Under the pieces are notes generated by a model, which saw nothing but the letters and a program-made list of their open reading frames with translations, did not search any database and was not told where the DNA came from. The position numbers and the translations under genes were made by a program. Positions 1-7,926 of a stretch of 54,432 nt of DNA are shown here, one piece after another (position 1 is the stretch's first letter; each line of letters starts with the position of its first letter). Source of the DNA: Nemertoderma westbladi (Eukaryota > Xenacoelomorpha > Nemertodermatida > Nemertodermatidae); the NCBI GenBank assembly GCA_032718475.1, contig JAUCBJ010008101.1:1-54432 (forward strand), written 5' to 3'.

Positions 1-978
1 GATAACACTCTACTCCTGACCAGCCATTGGTAGATCACCATCTGCCTGGTCAGGCCATATACCCCTGCAGCCAAGTATATGGGTCCTTAATCCAGGACCA
101 AGGGCGTCCTTATCCCAGAACGAAGGGGGTCCTAGTTACAGGACCAGATTTGCCCTAGTAAGAGGGTCTATGCAGCTACAGGTGGCACCTCCTTTATGCT
201 GCATGGAGGTGGCAAGTTTTCTTGATCAATGACCTAGAATACCTGACCTGACCTTTGATACTTTTCGACACGCAATAAAATTACAACGATCACGAATTTG
301 TCTATTTTGATACTTTTCGACTTTACTTTACTTTACTTTACTTTTCGTAACTTAAGCCGACCTGAAGGAACAGCCCATTAGTGAGGTCGGTATTTCTCTT
401 TATTCCTGCCGCTATCTTTGAATAACACAATAGCAGAAAGCTAACCAGTGGTCTACCCCCAATACAAGAAAGACAAGTTGGCTACCATTGAAATGAATGG
501 GGAATGGAATTCTGTGTTCACATACTAATGTTGCTTTGGGTTGGTCTAGAGCCATACAATAGAGCTTTACGGAAATACACTTCCAAAGAGCCAAGCAGTG
601 GCGGTATAGGTCCAAAATGCCCATGTAGAATTTCTTCGAATAAGGCTCAATTTCTTTAAGTTACATTAATTAAAATACTGATAAATATATTTTGCTTTTC
701 GCAGGAGGGACAGTATCCCCCTCTACAGTTAACATAGTGTTCGTACATGTGTTAGTTATATCGTTGCGTTTATTTATATTTATACAGGTTTGGATATGAT
801 CTCTACTAGTTTGATTTTTGTTTTGTCAATTAATTAATTGTGCGGTTAATTTGTCAATCACAGCCTTAATTGGCTACATTGCTTATTGTATGAATGAATA
901 TAATTTAGTTATTAAGACATTATTTTAATTAGTATCTGTTGTGATTAGGTCTACCTTTTACATAACAACAGTACGTCA
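1..978. other. Upstream non-coding region
   Basis: No convincing gene is visible on either strand. Positions 15-23 (CCTGACCAG) and 46-54 (CTGGTCAGG) form a 9-bp inverted repeat with a 22-nt loop. An AATAAA-like hexamer near 273 and a short microsatellite at 321-345 suggest that the first 345 bp may be the 3' tail of an older retroelement lying upstream, but no coding remnant is in view. From about 650 to 978 the DNA is AT-rich and unremarkable. Confidence 0.5.
254..345. repeat. 16-bp direct repeat followed by (CTTTA)4 microsatellite
   Basis: TTTGATACTTTTCGAC occurs at 254-269 and again at 306-321, and the second copy runs directly into four CTTTA units (321-340). Short simple-repeat tails of this kind are common at the 3' ends of CR1/L2-like and RTE-like elements, so this could mark the end of an element whose body lies outside the window. 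That reading is an inference. Confidence 0.45.
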
Positions 979-1788
979 ATGGCGGATATACTACTACTAC
1001 TAAGTCGAGCAAACTCGGACAGTGGAAATGAGATCCTTCCAGGCTTCCCGATTCTCCATAGTTGTCGCAATTGCGTTTCTCCCAAGTTCAGAGATGGCGG
1101 ATATACATTACATCATAATATGGCATGGCAGTCACGTGAAAACAAGGGCCTTTACATTCCCAATTCTCTATCTAACGTAGGGCCCCGTCCCTACGTCCAC
1201 CCTCCCTTGTGAAGGGCTAGGGGGGACTTTCGACCCATCATTACTAAAGGGTAGTGATAATATTCAAAATAAGTTTTCCCATGTATACGTAATTTTATTC
1301 TTAAATAGGTACTTGTTTGTTCCTAAATTCTGCCTAAATGCTGCCTTACGCAATGTTAAATAATTTATTGTTCTCGAATATTTATTACGTAACTAGGGAA
1401 CGACTACCGGTACGATTGATCCAACCAAATAGGCCCACAGAAATAGCATATTCTATAACGGGAGGTACTACCAGTACAAACGGTAGGCAGGATATTGTGA
1501 AGTCTGCTTGCCCTGCTGCCCGTGATCTGATCAACTTAAAAACTTATAAGCTGACACCGGAAGCGGTACAACTGTCAGACTGTACTCAGGTACTTCCTAC
1601 TATGACCTACTATTTATATATACTGACTAATTATTAATATTGAGTATAATTATAATAGACTATAAAATATATTGCTGAGTTCTGCAGTTTGATACAAGTT
1701 ATTGAATACGATTGGTAATCCATAATCGACCACACGAAGATAGAAGTTATCGAATACTATTGGTGATCGACGAAAAGACAGTAAGAAG
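979..1788 (+). other. Region before LINE ORF1, possible LINE 5' UTR
   Basis: This stretch precedes the retrotransposon ORF1. A 13-bp motif, ATGGCGGATATAC, occurs at 979-991 and 1094-1106. An imperfect duplication of about 30 bp (each copy with GAATAC followed by ATTGGT) lies at about 1690-1728 and 1740-1772, just before the ORF1 start. Small open frames at 979-1212 and 1338-1637 have no recognisable domain, so I do not call them genes. The region is either the 5' UTR or promoter of the LINE or pre-existing host DNA. No target-site duplication was found to settle the boundary. Confidence 0.4.
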
Positions 1789-2847
1789 ATGAGTCAACAG
1801 CCATCATCGCAAGTAGATACTTCGATACCAGGGCGTTTATCCACTGGATCGCAATCACGTAAATCCACAATCAGTCCGCCAGCAAGCGGGCCTCAAAAGA
1901 AAAAACCAAAACCGAGAAAATGGACGTCAACAAAAATTGAATGTACCCACTGTCGAAGTACCTGGACTGAGATCGAAACTACGATTGCGGACGGGCTCGA
2001 CTTAGCAGCACATAATTTCCTGTGCGGAGTATGTGCGGCGCAGACGATTGAGGAGTTAAAAGCGGACTACGCAATTTTACAGAAAGCTAACACCCAACTT
2101 GAGAGACAGCTATCGTCCCAACTCAACCTGCTGACTAAGGAAACGGAAACACAAAAAGTTACCATAGCTTCAATGCGGTCAGACATGGAAACGCGACTTA
2201 GCAACATCGAAGTCACTCAGATGGAATTCCAATCGAAGCTGGATTCAATTGATGTTGATGCGCCGATCATCACCAGCGAAATACGAGTACCAGACTCCTG
2301 GGCCGAAATCGTTAACAAAAACACAGACAGTTTAAAAGAGCTCCAAAGTAAGATAAATGTACCAAGCCAACACCCCCAGAGAAATCAGAATGAAGTGAAC
2401 AACATAGAACGAGTGATAAAGCAAACCGAACAACGCCGATTTAACGTTATAATCAGACGATTGCCAGGAGATTCCCACACCAATAATAGCGTGCAGCAGC
2501 GGGAAGCAGACAACAAGTTACTCAACGAGGCGCTTGAGGTGAACCTTCCCCATCACTCAATACATAGATTGGGTAAACCGCGCGAAGATGGATCCCCACG
2601 ACCAACGCTGATGACATTCCAAACGACAGAGGATGCCGCAAACGTTGTCAGACGAAAGTCATTCACATTCGCGGATGTTACATATTACTTTGATCGCGAC
2701 CTCTCGGCATTCGAGCGTGAAGAGGCCTTCAAAGCCCGCCAAAGGAGGCGTGAGTCGGGATTGAAACGACTTACACAGACCGTCATCAGAAATACCACTA
2801 CGGCTCCGGGTGATAATGAAGTGGACAGTGCCCACGAAGTGGATTGA
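1789..2847 (+). CDS. LINE ORF1 protein (Cys-rich, coiled coil, RRM-like)
   Basis: The 352-residue protein starts at an ATG in a good context (AAGATG). A basic Ser/Pro-rich N-terminus (about 1-48) is followed by a putative zinc-binding module, C52-x2-C55 and C79-x2-C82. A Gln/Glu/Leu-rich coiled coil spans about 85-150. Residues about 215-290 resemble the RRM of LINE ORF1 proteins, with an N-V-I-I-R-R-L-P strand at 219-226 and a later P-T-L-M-T-F strand. A basic helical tail follows. By family knowledge such proteins bind the element RNA, form multimers and act as chaperones in the retrotransposition particle. The frame ends in UGA at 2845-2847. The same frame stays open straight into ORF2, so ORF1 may also be made as an ORF1-ORF2 fusion. 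Confidence 0.8.
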   Translation: MSQQPSSQVDTSIPGRLSTGSQSRKSTISPPASGPQKKKPKPRKWTSTKIECTHCRSTWTEIETTIADGLDLAAHNFLCGVCAAQTIEELKADYAILQKANTQLERQLSSQLNLLTKETETQKVTIASMRSDMETRLSNIEVTQMEFQSKLDSIDVDAPIITSEIRVPDSWAEIVNKNTDSLKELQSKINVPSQHPQRNQNEVNNIERVIKQTEQRRFNVIIRRLPGDSHTNNSVQQREADNKLLNEALEVNLPHHSIHRLGKPREDGSPRPTLMTFQTTEDAANVVRRKSFTFADVTYYFDRDLSAFEREEAFKARQRRRESGLKRLTQTVIRNTTTAPGDNEVDSAHEVD

Positions 2848-2853
2848 CTATAT
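2842..2853 (+). promoter_or_regulatory. Candidate stop-codon readthrough site (UGA CUA)
   Basis: ORF1 ends with GAT-TGA-CTA-TAT. The codon after the stop is CUA, and UGA followed by CUA is the best known leaky stop context in animal and viral mRNAs. ORF2 continues in the same frame with no further stop until 6694, and its first in-frame ATG is not reached until 3043, inside the repeat tract. This arrangement fits occasional readthrough making an ORF1-ORF2 fusion. Termination and reinitiation at a non-AUG or downstream AUG codon remains possible. Translation has not been tested. Confidence 0.55.
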
Positions 2854-5800
2854 CTTCCAAGCTATTTACTGCAAACCGATGCTAGGGGTACCGCTACCAC
2901 CTACTCAACTCAGACCCAAGTTGCATTGACAGTGTCCAACCGGACCGTAACTGCACCGAATGTGTCTATCTGGACCCCAACTGCGCCGGACGTGTCCAAC
3001 CGGAACCCAGCTACACCGAATGTGTCCAACCGGGCCCCAGCTATGCTGAACGCGTCCAACCGGACCCCGACTGTTCCGAATGAGTCCAAGCAGACCCCAG
3101 CTACGCCGAACGCGTCCAACCGGACCCCGACAGCTCCGAATGTGTCCAAGCGGACCCCAGCTGCGCCGAACGTATCCAACCGGACCCCAGCTACGCCGAA
3201 TGTGTCTATCTGGACCCCAACTGCGCCGAACGTGTCCAACTGGACCCCGACTGCTCCGAATGTGTCCAAGCAGACCCCAGCTGCACCGAACGTGTCCAAC
3301 CGGACCCCAGCTACGCCGAACGTGTCCAACACGACCCTGATTGCGCCGAACGTGTCCAACCGGACCTCGAGCGCGCTGACAATGTCCAACCGGACCCCGA
3401 CGGCGCTCAACGTGTCCAACCGGACCCCAGCTACTCCGAATGTGTCCGACCAGACCCCGACTGCTCCGAACGTGTCCAACCAGACCCCGACAGCGTCGAA
3501 TGTGTCCAACCGGACCCCTTATGCTCCAAATGTGTCCAACCGGACACCGACTGCGTTGAACGTGTCCAACCGGACCCCGTCTGCTCTGAATGTGTCCAAC
3601 CGGACCCAGAATACATCTGAGCTCCCCAATCAGTTCAACATGTTTTTAAAATCTGGATTGCATATAGTACATCAAAATGTTCAGAGCTTAATGCCCAAGT
3701 TAGATGAAATAAAAATACTTCTACACGAATACCCAATTGACATATTAACGCTATCCGAGACATGGCTCGATCAGACTGTAACGGATCTGGAGATACATAT
3801 ACCAGGATATCAGCCGCCTGAAAGGCGAGATAGAACCCGCCATGGAGGAGGGGTAGCAATATATATATCCGAGAAATGGAACTACTCTGTATGCTCTGAC
3901 ATTAATGAGAGTTTAGGGGATGAGGAAGGAATGTTCTGTCGGATATATCTCCCACACACCAAACCCATTTTGATTGGTTCAATTTATAATCCCCAAGATG
4001 CACACGCGAGAGCGTTCTTCAACAAACTAGGCGATGCTATTGGGGATAATGTGGCAAACTATAATGAAGTCTACATATTGGGGGACACAAACTCCAACAC
4101 GAAACAAATAAATAAATCATCCCCAAAGCAAACAAAACAATCTGAACAGGCAACATCGTGTCAACAACTGAGCAGATTCTGTCACACAATGGGGCTCACA
4201 CAAATAATAAAGGATCCAACTAGAGTGACTACAATGACGTCAACAACATTAGATCATATTTTTATATCCAATAAACAGCTGATATATGGCTCAGGTGTAC
4301 TACGCTCGGGACTTAGTGACCACTACATGGTCTATGTGACTCGTAAAAAACCAAAGGTGAAAAAAGCTGAACATACTTACCGTATGTGCAGATCATATAA
4401 AACATACACTAAAGAAAACGTATCACTGCAGGTCCGATCAAATCAACCGATCCAATCAATACCGGCAGAAGCAAATGTGGAAATTATAACTGCAACATTG
4501 GTAATGGAATTAACTAAAATCTTGGAGAAAATAGCGCCAAAACGCTCCATTCGAATACGTGTTGACTCGCAACCATGGATCAATAGCGATATATTGCACA
4601 GTATAGCGGCAAAAAATAACGCCCTGACAAATTTTAATAAGAATCCAACACTCGTCAATGAGCAACATTATAAGCATCTCTTCTACTCAAATAAGGCTAC
4701 GATTAAAGAAGCAAAAACAAATTACATTAAGGAAAAGCTAAGCTCGTACCGTAACAACCCAAAGAAACTTTGGAAGGAGCTGAAAGCACTTGGAAGCTCG
4801 ACGAAAAAATCGCAAACCACAGCAGTCAAGTGCTTACGGGTAGATAACGAATTAATTACAGACCCCACAGCAATTGCGGAGGAATTTAATACATTTTTTA
4901 CTACAATCGCTGAAGATCTTGTGAATAAATTGCCGCCCTGTAAAGGAATATATGATCTCGCTGCAATCGAAAACTACTACAGAAACAAGGGATTCCACCG
5001 TAACAAATTCTCATTGAAGAAAATTAATGTATCTGATATGCTTAAGGTCCTGAATAACTTGAAGACGGACAAGAGTGCTGGGATCGACGACCTATCGCCA
5101 TTATATATAAAGGATATTGCACATGAGATTGCTGAACCCCTGACTCATCTATTAAATGTATCAATCGAAAGCTCAACCTACCCGTCCGCATTTAAAATAG
5201 CCAAGGTAATTCCAAGTTACAAAGCTGAGTCGAGACAAGAGAAAGGGAATTTTAGACCTGTATCGCTTCTACCAATTTTAGCTAAAGTTATTGATCAACC
5301 GATATACGAACAGGTATACGATTTTATTGAAACGAATAAGATATTAGATCCCTTTCAATCAGGATACAGGAAGGGTTACTCTGTGGAAACATGCTTGATG
5401 TACCTAAATAATTACATTAAGGAAGCCGTTGATGATGGTAAGGTTACGGGTGTCGTATTCATAGACTTGCGAAAAGCCTTTGACACTGTTGACCACGAAT
5501 TATTATTATCAAAACTGAAATTCATTGGATTCTGTGATTCAACTATCGCGTGGTTTAAATCTTATTTGAGCGAAAGGCGTCAGGTTGTATATGTTGGTGG
5601 CGTATACTCGACCATTAGAGATCTGATAAAGAGAGGCGTCCCCCAGGGCGGATTACTATCCGTACTTATCTTTCTGATATATGTTAATGATGGTGATATA
5701 GCTTTATTGGACCATCCATCACCCAACCAAACTATAGATAACAAGCCATCAATGTCCATCAATAAAAACATAAATGTATCGACGGCTAAAGAAATACCGA

Positions 5801-6696
5801 CTAAAATGACCCCTACCTGCTCTTCTCTCAAACTCGCCGATGACTCCAATATCCTGGCTGCGCACGACAACGTCGGGAAACTGTCTATAGCTCTGTCAAC
5901 AACTCTGACCAACGTATTCAACTGGGCGACTGATAACAGATTGAGTCTGAACTTCAAAAAGACTACTGGTGTTGTTTTTGGAACACAAAGTAGACTGGCG
6001 GGAAATAATGAATTGAAGGTTACATGCAATGGTCTGCAAATAGAACAAAGGAAAACCATAAAGTATCTGGGCTGTCATCTAGATATGGATTTGTCAGGAA
6101 ACTCGATGGCATCACATGTAATAAAGAAAGGTAATAAAAACCTTCGTTTTTTATACAGACAAGGCGGGGTCCTAGACACCCAATTGAGAAGGCAGCTATG
6201 CAATACCTTAATCCAACCGCATCTGGATTTCGTAGCTTCATGCTGGTATCCTAGCACAGCGAAAAGTCTAAGGACCCAACTTCAAGCATTGCAAAGGAAA
6301 AGTATTCGCTTCTGCCTCCGTCTCCCTAGCAGACAGCATATATCACAAGAACATTACAATCAACTGTCTTGGCTACCAGTAGAATGGCGCATCAACCAAC
6401 TAATTGCAACGCACGTGTACCGCATCACGAAATCGCTCTCACCACCGTATCTCTCCTCCCTAGTACAATTTAATTCCGTATCTATTAACCTCCGAGGCGG
6501 CAATACACGCGCAGTCGTCCCGTTGCGGCGCACAGCAACGGGTTGCGAATGTTTTTCATTCATGGGGCCAACGATATGGAACTCACTACCTCCAGACTTG
6601 CGCAACGCGGTCTCCATAGAGTCCTTCAAACACCAAGTGAAAACACATTTTATGGGTAAATTAACTCGGAACGAAGAAGTGGTATGGCAATATTGA
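2848..6696 (+). CDS. LINE ORF2: endonuclease and reverse transcriptase
   Basis: The frame is open from just after the ORF1 stop. Residue numbers here count from a TTG at 2926. Residues about 2-230 are 10-residue repeats. The AP-like endonuclease spans about 245-470, with the metal-binding Glu in LSETW (276-280), GDTN (386-389), LDH (442-444) and the catalytic SDH (464-466). The reverse transcriptase follows: SAGIDD (717-722), NFRPVSLLP (775-783), motif A around D847 (FIDLRKAFD), GVPQGG (904-909) and the catalytic pair D972-D973 in LADD. The endonuclease nicks target DNA and the RT copies the RNA at the nick. Oddities are Leu in place of the usual Phe/Tyr before ADD, Gly for the usual Ser in VPQGS, and extra low-complexity sequence between motifs B and C. 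There is no in-frame ATG before 3043. Confidence 0.85.
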   Translation, partial: LYLPSYLLQTDARGTATTYSTQTQVALTVSNRTVTAPNVSIWTPTAPDVSNRNPATPNVSNRAPAMLNASNRTPTVPNESKQTPATPNASNRTPTAPNVSKRTPAAPNVSNRTPATPNVSIWTPTAPNVSNWTPTAPNVSKQTPAAPNVSNRTPATPNVSNTTLIAPNVSNRTSSALTMSNRTPTALNVSNRTPATPNVSDQTPTAPNVSNQTPTASNVSNRTPYAPNVSNRTPTALNVSNRTPSALNVSNRTQNTSELPNQFNMFLKSGLHIVHQNVQSLMPKLDEIKILLHEYPIDILTLSETWLDQTVTDLEIHIPGYQPPERRDRTRHGGGVAIYISEKWNYSVCSDINESLGDEEGMFCRIYLPHTKPILIGSIYNPQDAHARAFFNKLGDAIGDNVANYNEVYILGDTNSNTKQINKSSPKQTKQSEQATSCQQLSRFCHTMGLTQIIKDPTRVTTMTSTTLDHIFISNKQLIYGSGVLRSGLSDHYMVYVTRKKPKVKKAEHTYRMCRSYKTYTKENVSLQVRSNQPIQSIPAEANVEIITATLVMELTKILEKIAPKRSIRIRVDSQPWINSDILHSIAAKNNALTNFNKNPTLVNEQHYKHLFYSNKATIKEAKTNYIKEKLSSYRNNPKKLWKELKALGSSTKKSQTTAVKCLRVDNELITDPTAIAEEFNTFFTTIAEDLVNKLPPCKGIYDLAAIENYYRNKGFHRNKFSLKKINVSDMLKVLNNLKTDKSAGIDDLSPLYIKDIAHEIAEPLTHLLNVSIESSTYPSAFKIAKVIPSYKAESRQEKGNFRPVSLLPILAKVIDQPIYEQVYDFIETNKILDPFQSGYRKGYSVETCLMYLNNYIKEAVDDGKVTGVVFIDLRKAFDTVDHELLLSKLKFIGFCDSTIAWFKSYLSERRQVVYVGGVYSTIRDLIKRGVPQGGLLSVLIFLIYVNDGDIALLDHPSPNQTIDNKPSMSINKNINVSTAKEIPTKMTPTCSSLKLADDSNILAAHDNVGKLSIALSTTLTNVFNWATDNRLSLNFKKTTGVVFGTQSRLAGNNELKVTCNGLQIEQRKTIKYLGCHLDMDLSGNSMASHVIKKGNKNLRFLYRQGGVLDTQLRRQLCNTLIQPHLDFVASCWYPSTAKSLRTQLQALQRKSIRFCLRLPSRQHISQEHYNQLSWLPVEWRINQLIATHVYRITKSLSPPYLSSLVQFNSVSINLRGGNTRAVVPLRRTATGCECFSFMGPTIWNSLPPDLRNAVSIESFKHQVKTHFMGKLTRNEEVVWQY
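2931..3612 (+). repeat. 30-bp coding minisatellite at the start of ORF2
   Basis: About 23 head-to-tail 30-bp units encode variants of the decapeptide VSNRTPTAPN. No indel breaks the 30-bp register across about 680 bp, although many units differ by substitutions. The tract sits between the ORF1 stop and the endonuclease domain, so it would act as a long Pro/Thr/Asn/Ser-rich, probably disordered linker. The open frame on the opposite strand here (LDTFGAVGVR-type repeats) is a shadow. Confidence 0.9.
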
Positions 6697-7379
6697 AAGG
6701 CATTTGATTCATTTTGTAAACGTATATTTTATTTCGTACTATTCCCTTTATTGTCATCTTGAAATACTATAATACTTCAGGAATGTAATACGAAACTATA
6801 TTTTCAAAACATAATAATTTAAACAAAACTCTATTTAAACAGTATTAACAGTACACTACACAGTACTATGATTTTAAAGAAAATATTTTTAAATATAAAT
6901 TTGGCAAATAGTATTAAATAATAAACGTATTTTTAACTTTTAACCGCCCAGTAATAAAAACCTATAGTTTTTCTTTTTTATTTCATTAATTTTATCCTAC
7001 TACTTATATCTTATGCCGACCAATTATTTTATTTTATCATGTTAGACAGACTTGTTAGTGACGGATTTCTTTGCTTTAAAAAAACCAGACCTACAAGGGG
7101 ACCCTCATGGAAACGAGGTTATACCTCATGAGGCTATCCTCTACACCAAGTAGTAGCTTGACAAATTTTTAAACTTGTAAATATCACGTACCTAATGTTT
7201 TTACTTCATATATCGCCTACTGTAAATATCTAATCGGATCAATTGTGCATATCTCTGTATCTTTACTTATTGTGCCTTGTGATGCATGCGATCGTTGATA
7301 CTGTATCTATGTGATCTTCTTACGTATTATTGTGTATTTTACTCCAGTATCAGTTATATTTTAATGAGTCTTTGGTGTA
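6697..7379 (+). other. LINE 3' UTR with short hairpin
   Basis: This is AT-rich, non-coding sequence between the ORF2 stop and the polyadenylation signal. CCTCATG at 7103-7109 pairs with CATGAGG at 7127-7133, and an alternative inner pairing is GAGG/CCTC (7115-7118 with 7124-7127). A GGGACCC...hairpin block followed by GTAAATA-rich sequence is a familiar 3' UTR layout in CR1/L2-like LINEs. The hairpin may be the RT recognition structure, which is an inference. Confidence 0.6.
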
Positions 7380-7405
7380 AATAAAAAACTTCAACTTCAA
7401 CTTCT
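7380..7405 (+). terminator. LINE polyadenylation signal and simple-repeat tail
   Basis: AATAAA at 7380-7385 is followed at once by about two and a half ACTTCA units (7388-7405). A short microsatellite in place of poly(A) is the usual 3' terminus of CR1/L2-clade elements. It fixes the 3' boundary of the insertion. Confidence 0.75.
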
Positions 7406-7733
7406 ACTGATATACCGGTACCGGTACCCCTCCTATATATTAATATATAGGCCTATATTTGCAGTATACCGGTCTGCCGGTATCCATCAGTCTGTCAGTC
7501 CCCCCCCCCCCCCCCCCCCCCATACATCAGTCAGATCAGTACTGCAGTACATGTTTCTGTACCAGCTGACCGGTATTTATTTAAATTTTAAACCAGTAAA
7601 CCAGAGCAGAGAAATTCTAGCAGTCTAGTCCAGTCTACCGGTATTCGGTATAGGCCTACTATAACAGTATAGTATAAATAACTGTATATCCTCCTAGTCT
7701 GCTAATTTGGCAGTTTGGTATAAGGAAGACAGG
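7406..7733 (+). promoter_or_regulatory. RBM25 5' flank or 5' UTR, rich in perfect palindromes
   Basis: This lies between the LINE tail and the RBM25 start codon. It holds several perfect palindromes: TACCGGTACCGGTA at 7413-7426, a 20-bp AT-rich palindrome at 7432-7451, and ATATAGGCCTATAT at 7445-7458. A run of 22 C follows at 7500-7521, and a TACCGGTA octamer at 7636-7643. No clear TATA box or initiator can be assigned. If an untranslated exon lies further upstream, the LINE could instead sit in a 5' UTR intron. Confidence 0.45.
7500..7521. repeat. Poly-C tract (22 bp)
   Basis: An uninterrupted run of C lies about 210 bp upstream of the RBM25 start codon. The length is likely to vary between alleles or to be uncertain in the assembly. 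The opposite strand is a G run able to form a quadruplex. Confidence 0.9.
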
Positions 7734-7926
7734 ATGATGAACATGAACATGGGACAACAGCCTGGCTCAATGATGGGTCAACCACAGCGGCCTGTTATGG
7801 GTCAGCAACACAGGCCGATGATGGGTCAAATGATGGGTGGTGGAGGATACGGGTATAGCATGATGCCAATGCCCCCCAATACAGGAATGCCAAATCAAAT
7901 GATGGCCATGCAACAACAGCAACATG
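7734..7926 (+). CDS. RBM25: RBM25 exon 1
   Basis: Coding starts at ATG 7734 (followed by a second ATG at 7737) with A at -3. The open frame extends upstream to 7707 but only to a TTG, so I use the ATG. The exon encodes Met/Gln/Gly/Pro-rich sequence ending in a short Gln run. Two splice pairs give the same total length: donor at 7927 (CATG|GTACGG) with acceptor after 8453, or donor at 7932 (ACG|GTAATT) with acceptor after 8458. They differ only in the residues Ala-Gln versus Gly-Thr at the junction. The second donor fits the consensus better. Confidence 0.75.

Larger units (their letters stand above)
1690..7405 (+). mobile_element. CR1/L2-type non-LTR retrotransposon, both ORFs open
   Basis: This is a two-ORF LINE. 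ORF1 (1789-2847) has a Cys-rich motif, coiled coil and RRM-like domain. ORF2 (open from 2848 to 6696) has an AP-type endonuclease, a reverse transcriptase and the C-terminal segment typical of CR1/L2 elements, ending in a conserved G-P-x-I-W-N-S-L-P block. The 3' UTR carries a short hairpin, an AATAAA and a (CTTCAA)n-like tail, as expected for this clade. Both frames are free of nonsense changes apart from the UGA between them, so the copy looks young. The 3' end is well defined by the tail. The 5' end is a guess and could be as early as about 979. The element lies about 330 bp upstream of the RBM25 start codon, on the same strand. Confidence 0.85.

Noticed and set aside
412-624. Minus-strand 70-codon ORF
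   Set aside because: No family resemblance, no supporting splice or promoter context, and a length expected by chance.
979-1637. Small ORFs at 979-1212 and 1338-1637 as host genes
   Set aside because: No recognisable domain and no conserved-looking composition. They are more simply LINE 5' sequence or chance open frames.
2910-3509. Minus-strand ORF with LDTFGAVGVR repeats
   Set aside because: It is the complement of the 30-bp coding repeat in ORF2, which continues into real enzyme domains on the plus strand.
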